Both the position numbers and the translations under genes were made by a program. 64,000 nucleotides of DNA from Carnegiea gigantea (lineage: Eukaryota; Streptophyta; Magnoliopsida; Caryophyllales; Cactaceae), in NCBI GenBank assembly GCA_029747015.1, contig JAKOGI010001329.1, forward strand, positions 194,500 through 258,499, read 5' to 3'. Every line of letters starts with the position of its first letter. Within the stretch, counting starts at the first letter, position 1. The notes below the pieces were generated by a model that worked only from the letters and a program-made list of their open reading frames with translations, ran no database searches and was not told the DNA's origin. Below are positions 57,825 to 64,000 of this stretch, one piece after another.

Positions 57825-59214
57825 TTGAGTTAGAGGATTTTTTATTTTTTTAGTTTGTAACGATCATATAAAGATTGTTATGCCCATATTATTTGAAATT
57901 AATACAGCAACAACAATAACAACTACTACTTTCACTGTAGGTGCTGCTTTCATACAGATCATATGAAATCCATACAGAAATTAAATTTGAACATAATTTA
58001 CATGTTATTTATTTCAAACTTAAAATTTGTGCTTATAGCACCATACTTAAAATGTGGGAAGTTGAACTTTGAAGTTAACTTCCAAAACCGCAACATCATA
58101 ATCATGAAACCTAGTCAAAATAGACTAGAGATGTAGATTTGGAACATGACATCAAACTTATCTGATCTTTTTTAATAAATAATTAGGGTTATCTTATTAA
58201 TGGTCTTGAAGGTCAATAAAAGAATAGTGCACAAAGTTAGCTGAAAGGTTCAGCGCCTGCAATATCCCTTTAGTGTAATATGTCATCTTCTTAGCTGAAC
58301 TTGCATTACCAATTAATACTTGCAACATAGATTCACATTTGTTGAACTATTCTTTTCCATTGATGCATTTTTCTTGATCCTTCAAGTCCAAGGAGGAGCC
58401 TACGTCGCATAAACTTAACTTTTTTCCCCTCCAGAACACGCGCAGGACAATCGTTCATAACCCAAAACAAAAGTTAATACATAAGTTTTCAAAGGCAAGT
58501 ACTTAATTAACATGCATCAATCTCTTAACATTCACATTTTTTATGACCATTTTTTAAAAATAATAATAAGAGCAAGCTAATGAATGTATACTTGCAATTA
58601 CAACCACCACTTCCAGTCTTTAATCTGGAACGTAATGAAACTGTTTCTGATATGAATTCTGTGAATGATTAATCCTCTTTCTTGTTAAAAACAATCTGGT
58701 TTGATTGAGTTCCTGTGATTTTCCGATCATCAATCACGCGCAGTACACATTGATAGTATGTTGAGTCAATGTTGACCAATACCTGCAACACAATTCTGCC
58801 CCAGGGGGTTGTCTGGGAGCCTCCGATGCATAAGTAGTTCGTTTGATAAAGTTGTGGCGGTTATTTGGCGAATGAGTAATAATTGAGCATTATTTTCTTC
58901 CAGACAAGAGAGAGATCCTTATACAGGCATGAATCTCGATAAAACAAAGCCAGTGAGTGTCGAAGGCTTCATGGGCCATGTGGAGCCACTGTTCCATGGG
59001 CATGAAATGCTTTCTTCCATTGTACAATTTACCAGACTCAACCCATGCTTTAGGAGAATGTTGTTGTCATAGAAAATTTGTTAGAGTAATGATTATTTAA
59101 GTACCTCCAACATTTGCCCCTCATCGTACATTTGGAGTCATCAGATACCGAATGAATTTTACCCTTTACTTTCACCTTAACCTATATCCTCAACTAACAT
59201 TCAATCGCTTTGGA
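57825..59214. other. AT-rich intergenic sequence, no gene seen
   Basis: No coding pattern longer than background and no terminal repeats were recognised. Confidence 0.5.
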
Positions 59215-59447
59215 CACATAAAATTTTGACGCACCATCTTTTCTTTTCTTTTTTTTTTTGGTGTCACGTTACGTGACCTCTTTTTTTGACTCATCATGTC
59301 TTATGTGATGTTAAATGTTTTTGGAATGCCAGTTACATGAGCTAAGACTTTCAACTCGTTAGATGTTACGTGACTTTAATTTTTTGGCTTGTCACGTGTT
59401 TCATGACCTTAATTGTTTGGCTCGTCACTTATTAAGGAAAGTAAATT
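59215..59447. repeat. ACGT-dyad minisatellite, left part
   Basis: Repeats of TTTTTTGACTCGTCACG followed by TTACGTGACCTTAA-type phrases, loosely 33 bases or multiples. The same family resumes at 61613, so the copia remnant between has split or bordered the array. Confidence 0.75.
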
Positions 59448-59675
59448 CTTAGATATTATTTTGCAATATTTGGTGGTTGTATTTGGCTATACTTCCTTTT
59501 CTTGCTTTTCAAGTCTGGTAGGGATTGCTCATGTATAAAATTAGGTTGAATGATTGTAATTAAAGCAAGAGAGGACAATATACAAACATAGGGCCACAGC
59601 AAGTGTCGAGGCTTGCCTGTGGTTCTCCTCTTCAATTTCTTCAATCTCATTAAATTTTTACATGATATCACAGCT

Positions 59676-60330
59676 ATGAGTGGAGGAAAGGGGTTTGTGA
59701 TTGAAAATCAATCTCCTTACTACCTTCATCCCTCAGAAGTTCCGAGAGTAGTAATTACTTCAGTGATCTTCAATGGCAAAAATTATGACTTTTGGCAAAT
59801 AGCCATTAAGATGGCATTGAGATCCAAAAATAAATTGGGGTTCATAAAAGGAACTCTAACAAAATCGAAACCGAAGGAAGGGGAAGATTTGGGCGAGTTG
59901 AACGCATGGGAGATGGCCAACTCGATGATATGCTCTTGAATTGTGAATGTTATCGATCCAAAGCTCCACACCAGCGTGACCTATGCCGAGATGGCTTATG
60001 AGATGTACGAAAGTCTACAGAAATGATATGCCGTGGCTAAGGCCCCTAAAATTCACCAATTAAAGATTGATCTTTAACGTGATTATTCAAGAAGAAAATC
60101 TAAAAAGGTTATGTTAGCACGAGATCATGGATCCAAAAATATGGTGGCATTTGTGGTAAGAGAACAAGTGGGCAAAAATCATCGTGTAAACATTGTTGAC
60201 GTTTTGAACTCAATGAAGCCAATTGCTACGAAATAAGAGGTTATCCATAAAATTGGGGAACGGACGTGGAAACCATCGAGGTTGACGATATCGAAGTGGA
60301 AGAAACAATATTAGCCATAGTAAGGGTACT
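59676..60330 (+). pseudogene. gag of truncated copia remnant
   Basis: ATG at 59676 starts MSGGKGFVIENQSPYYLHPS, then IFNGKNYDFWQIAIKMAL, the typical copia gag entry (Y-x-x-W), and NAWEMANSMICS with a TGG-to-TGA stop at 59937-59939. It continues as IVNVIDPKLHTSVTY and further worn sequence with stops. The zinc-knuckle region is not recognisable. Confidence 0.75.
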
Positions 60331-60489
60331 GGGCGTGAGTCAACACACTCAGCCTAGGCCTAAACTGTGGCTGATCCAAGCACAACCCCAAGCAACGAAG
60401 GCCCAACACCCTCCAAGGCAATTGCAAGCTTGACCTAGGATCAGATTCAGAAACTTCTCAGCCCCATTGAGTGCCTAAAACCCGACTGT

Positions 60490-61130
60490 GATAAGCTTTC
60501 ACGTAATGACACTTGGATGTTTGACAGTGATGTGTCCAGTCATATGACGGGGGATTTGAACTTAATAGAAGACATCAAGCATATCTTCCCAATCTCAGTT
60601 GGATTGCCGAACGGAGCACTTGCCTTTGCTAGCAAAGAAGGATCCGTAACGTTTGATAAACGGATCAAATTAAATAAAGTTTTACATGTTCCTTCATTAA
60701 AGTGCAATATTTTCTCTATTGCTAGATTATGCAAAGAATTAAATTGTAGTGCGACATTTTTGTTGATTTTTGTGTCTTATAAGACCATACTTTGAGGACT
60801 CTAGCATCGAAAAAATTAAAATGGTAGAGTTTGGCCACAAAATTTTGGGGTGAATGTGTGTTTGCGGCCGCCCATTTAATCAATCGAACACCTACCAAAT
60901 TGTTGGCTGGGAAGATAACATATGAGGTGCTCTATCATCAAAAACCATCATATAATTCAATCAATGTACTTGGAACTTTGTGTTTCACCCAAAGTAAACG
61001 AAGCAAGGATAAATTTGCTCCTATAGGGAGAAAATGTGTATTTTTGGGTTACCCTTTAAGGTTGGAACGTATTTGACTTAGAAGCACAAGAGTTCTTTGT
61101 GAGTAGGGATGTAATTTTCTATGAGAATAT
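60490..61130 (+). pseudogene. Protease/integrase remnant of truncated copia element
   Basis: The frame at 60517-60795 has MFDSDVSSHMTGD, a worn protease motif (usually DSGAS), and VLHVPSLKCNIFSIARLC of the pre-integrase region. At about 60795-60831 it passes straight into the integrase C-terminus (FWGECVFAAAHLINRTPT, TYEVLYHQKPSYNSI, GRKCVFLGYP), so the whole catalytic core is deleted. After a frameshift near 61072 VFDLEAQEFFVSRDVIFYE follows. Confidence 0.8.
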
Positions 61131-61612
61131 TTTCCCATATGAGCAGCATACTAGCCTCTGTTCATCACAAGATCCTTGCCTAAAGCATCCTAGAGGAGCT
61201 GAGTTTTGTGATGAAATTCATTGAGTGCCACAAGAAGCTGATTCCCACGCTAATTCCCACATTGGGCCAACCGAGAATGGCCTCAATGCAAGCCCAACAT
61301 CATCTATGCCCATTTTGCCTCAGCCTGAGGCAATGGGCAGCATGCAGGACCCTAGCCCAGGTGTTGAAGACACACAGCATGCTGATGGGCCATAGCAGCC
61401 TAGTTCAACCGTTGAAGATACACCGCAGCTTGCTGGCCAGGCCCAACGCTGGATACTTTATATAAATTAGGCATTTGAATAAAGAGTCATGTACATAAGC
61501 TCATGTGAGGCTCCAACCTAAAACCAATCAGCAATAGATGGAGTAACTCACAAGCTTATGTACATGCTCAAGCCTTTCAAGTTTATCAATGTGGGACAAA
61601 CTTCACTTTTAC

Positions 61613-62548
61613 ATTCTAACATCACGTGTTATGCGACGTTATATCTTTGACTCATCAAGTAATGACTTGTCACGCGTTACGTTACATGAATTTTTTGAAA
61701 TGTGATGTTATGTGACCTTTATTTTCGGCTTGTCACGCTTTATGTGACCTTTATTTCTTCATTCATCATGTGTTACTTGACATTATAATTTTGACTTGTC
61801 AAGTAACGACTCATCAAGCATTACATTACGTTAAATTTCTAGAATGTCGAATGTCATGTTAAGCGACCTTAAATTTTTGACTGATCACGCGTTACATGAC
61901 CTTGATTTTTTTGCTTGTCACGCATTATTGACCTTATCTTTTTTATCGCCATGCGTTACGTGACGTTAATGTTTGACCTTGAATTTTGAACTCATCATGC
62001 ATTGCATGACCTTAATTTCTTAGCTCGTCATGCGTTACCTGACCTTAATTTTTTGACTCGACATTTGTTACATGATGTTAATGTTTTGAATATTAGTGAC
62101 CTTAAATGTTTTACTCACTACGTATCACTTGACCTTAAATTTTTGACTCATCGTGCGTTATATAATCTGAAAATTTTTTGGGTCGTCATGCGTTAGATGA
62201 CCTTAATTTTTTGACACGTCACATTTACGCATTTGTTTTTTCAACTCGTAACGTGTTAGGTGACTGTAGATTTTTTGGCTCATCATGTGTTATGCGGCCT
62301 TAATTTTTTGACTCTTCATACGTTATGTGATGTTAATTTTTTAGACTATCACATTACGTGGCCTTAAATTTTCAACTCGTTATTGGTTACTGTGACCTTA
62401 ATTTTTTTGCTTGTCATTCATTACGTGACCTTACTTTTTTGATTTGTCATGCATTACATGAAATTAATCTTTTGCAATGTCAATGGCCTTAAATTTTCTA
62501 TTGGTCGCACGTTACATAACCTTGAGTTTTCAACTCCTCATGTGTTAA
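61613..62548. repeat. ACGT-dyad minisatellite, main part
   Basis: Over 900 bases of units near TTTTTTGACTCGTCACGCGTTACGTGACCTTAA. Each intact unit holds the inverted repeat GTCACG-N5-CGTGAC. Some units carry the variant TTTTTGGAATGTCA(C/T)GTTA. Frames within are short and not coding. Confidence 0.85.
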
Positions 62549-62673
62549 GGAGGCCAGCCCACTGCCCAAGCATCCTGCATTCACGCAGGGTTCGGGGAAG
62601 GGCCGCACCCAAGGGGTGAATTGTAGGCAGTTTAACTTGACTTTATCAGTGGCTGATTCCACGGCTCGAACTC
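62549..62673 (-). mobile_element. Au-like SINE fragment
   Basis: On the minus strand it reads GTTCGAGCCGTGGAATCAGCC, then an AACTGCCTACAATTCACCCC segment, CCCTTCCCCGAACCCTGCG and a GGGCAGTGGGCTGGCC-like end. This agrees from memory with the body and 3' part of the angiosperm Au SINE family (tRNA-derived). The 5' tRNA-like A-box part is missing. It interrupts the minisatellite. Confidence 0.7.
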
Positions 62674-62945
62674 GTCATGTGTTACATAACCTTAAATTTT
62701 TTCGACTAGACGGCATCATGTGACCTTAATTTTTTTGACTCGTCACGTTACATGACGTTAATGTTTTTGGAATGACACATTAGAGGACTTTAATTTTCGA
62801 CTCTTCACTTACGTGACCTTATTTTTTTGCTCGTCGCATGCTATGTGACCTTAATTTTTTGACTCGTCACACGTTATGTGACGTTAATTTTTTTGGAATG
62901 TCATGTTACCTTAAATTTTTAACCTATCATGCGTTATGTGACCCC
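62674..62945. repeat. ACGT-dyad minisatellite, right part
   Basis: Continuation of the array after the SINE fragment, with CGTCACGTTACATGACGTTAAT and CGTCACACGTTATGTGACG-type units. Confidence 0.8.
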
Positions 62946-63364
62946 ACTATAGAAAACACATATATTTACTTCCTTGGCCAACTTGAGGAACTAGAAGGTG
63001 CAACAAATTTTGTTATCACCACATTAGTAAGGTGCCACAAGTTCGGGTGTCAAAGTTTATATTTGCAGATATTTGGCTAAATCTCGCTAACATTTGTGGC
63101 GTCTTAATGCATCAATCGCTTATTGATAGCCAATTTCCCTCCAAGTTTATGTCACTTTTTCGTGCCAATATGTTTACCGTAAGTGTTCATGGTTAATTTT
63201 GCTTCAAGTTTTTGGCATGTTATTGTGCCAAAAATTTTACACCAAAATGCATGGCTATTTCATGTCCAAAAACATTTCGGCCCTTTTTTCATGCCAATAT
63301 TATTTGTAAAATAATTTAGGGTAATTATATTGACTCTAATTTGCTGAAGGGGTACCTACTTTGT
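62946..63364. other. AT-rich sequence, nothing recognised
   Basis: Loose recurrences of TTTCATGCCAA(T)ATT/TTTTGTGCCAA-like phrases around 63150-63300; no gene. Confidence 0.4.
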
Positions 63365-63431
63365 TTATATATACATATACATATACATACATACATATAT
63401 ATACATATATATATATATATGATATGATATA

Positions 63432-63466
<35 letters not shown>
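63365..63466. repeat. (TA)n/(TACA)n microsatellite
   Basis: About 100 bases of TATACATA and (AT)n repeats. Confidence 0.95.
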
Positions 63467-63492
63467 ATTAGCTCTTGGTGCATATTAAAGTA

Positions 63493-63756
63493 TTAAAAAA
63501 AGTTCCATTCCAACATTCCATGTCTCCTAATTAAGTGCAATTCACGACTAGCTCTGTTGCTAATAGGAAAAGTCCAATGTAAACGCTCAAAACAAAGCTT
63601 AATAAACATCTGTCTATCTATGATAATGGCATTAAAGGCTCCAACTTCGTTTGAGTGCACCCGCGTTTGATCTTCATGCTTGCTCGGAACTCCCTTGGAA
63701 TGAACCCCCAAATTATCCAATATTAAACCTTCCTGAGTTGCGGTTGCGTGAGCCAC
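63493..63756 (-). pseudogene. Possible RNase H-like fragment
   Basis: An 87-codon open frame whose layout (AHATATQEGLILDNLGVHS near the start and a FPISNRASRELHLIRRH end) loosely recalls the RNase H-like domain of plant non-LTR element proteins. The central acidic residue pattern is not clear. There are no other LINE domains nearby in the window. Low confidence. Confidence 0.2.
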
Positions 63757-63901
63757 ACACCATGTTTGCTCGAATTTAATTACTTAACCTTCAAAAGTTA
63801 GTAGAACCATATTAAAAAAAAAAATAGATAGAACCAATGCAACTAATTACTAAAAAATGTCGACGAACAGGCACAAAATTCAAATCAGGTTCGGGTGCAG
63901 T

Positions 63902-64000
63902 TATATATACACACACACATACACACACACATATATATATATACACATATATATATAGATATATACATATATGCATACATATATAAATATAAATATATAT
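63902..64000. repeat. AC/AT microsatellite at window end
   Basis: (TATA)(CA)n and ATATATACATA-type repeats that run out of the window. Confidence 0.95.

Larger units (their letters stand above)
59448..61612 (+). mobile_element. Truncated Ty1/copia remnant
   Basis: Plus-strand copia fragment: a possible 5' LTR piece (to about 59661, ending TTTTTACA), a PBS-like TGATATCACAGC at 59662-59673, gag, gag-pre-integrase and integrase C-terminus, then a linker. RT and RNase H are absent. The segment after 61466 is LTR-like (AATGTGGGACAAACTTCAC). It is unrelated to the copia array family. Confidence 0.75.

Overview
This window is plant nuclear DNA, almost certainly from an angiosperm, taken from a repeat-rich and gene-poor chromosomal region. 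The evidence is long AT-rich non-coding stretches, three LTR retrotransposon structures of plant type with PBSs matching tRNA-iMet, a large non-autonomous LARD-like element, hAT traces, an Au-type SINE fragment and many micro- and minisatellites. I found no intact protein-coding host gene, no complete tRNA or rRNA gene, no CRISPR array and nothing bacterial. Species cannot be decided by eye.

Layout. 1-12.7 kb is AT-rich and decayed. It holds a hAT transposase pseudogene (2.1-2.6 kb), a minus-strand decayed coding remnant beside a tRNA-Met-like PBS (3.7-4.6 kb), a direct repeat pair at 5.15 and 12.1 kb, and a TTA/TTG microsatellite at 11.24-11.51 kb. 12.69-20.29 kb is a degenerate short tandem repeat split by a Ty3/gypsy element (12881-19565, 1115-bp LTRs, dead ORFs). 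20.52-21.48 kb is a second degenerate array with units of about 155 bp. 21575-37957 is a second, older and internally deleted Ty3/gypsy element. It is interrupted at 25500-36315 by a minus-strand LARD-like element with LTRs of about 4.1-4.2 kb, a 2.5-kb non-coding core and perfect CGAAC target duplications.

38372-54714 is a tandem array of three Ty1/copia copies on the minus strand that share LTRs (LTR-A-LTR-B-LTR-C-LTR). The whole array is bounded by one perfect 5-bp target duplication (ATTAG), so it probably grew by recombination after a single insertion. Each copy carries different disabling lesions. The copia family lacks a recognisable tRNA PBS. Instead, the 15 bases just inside the LTR are perfectly complementary to a segment inside the LTR, which raises the possibility of self-primed reverse transcription. 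This is the most unusual signal in the window.

54.7-64 kb is again AT-rich. It holds a hAT-type MITE (57333-57816), an ACGT-dyad minisatellite split by a truncated copia remnant (59.45-61.6 kb) and by an Au-like SINE fragment (62.55-62.67 kb), and AT-rich microsatellites at the right end.

No gene network is present. The relations between features are those of nested insertion: old satellites and elements are hosts to younger ones, and the order can be read from target duplications and LTR divergence.
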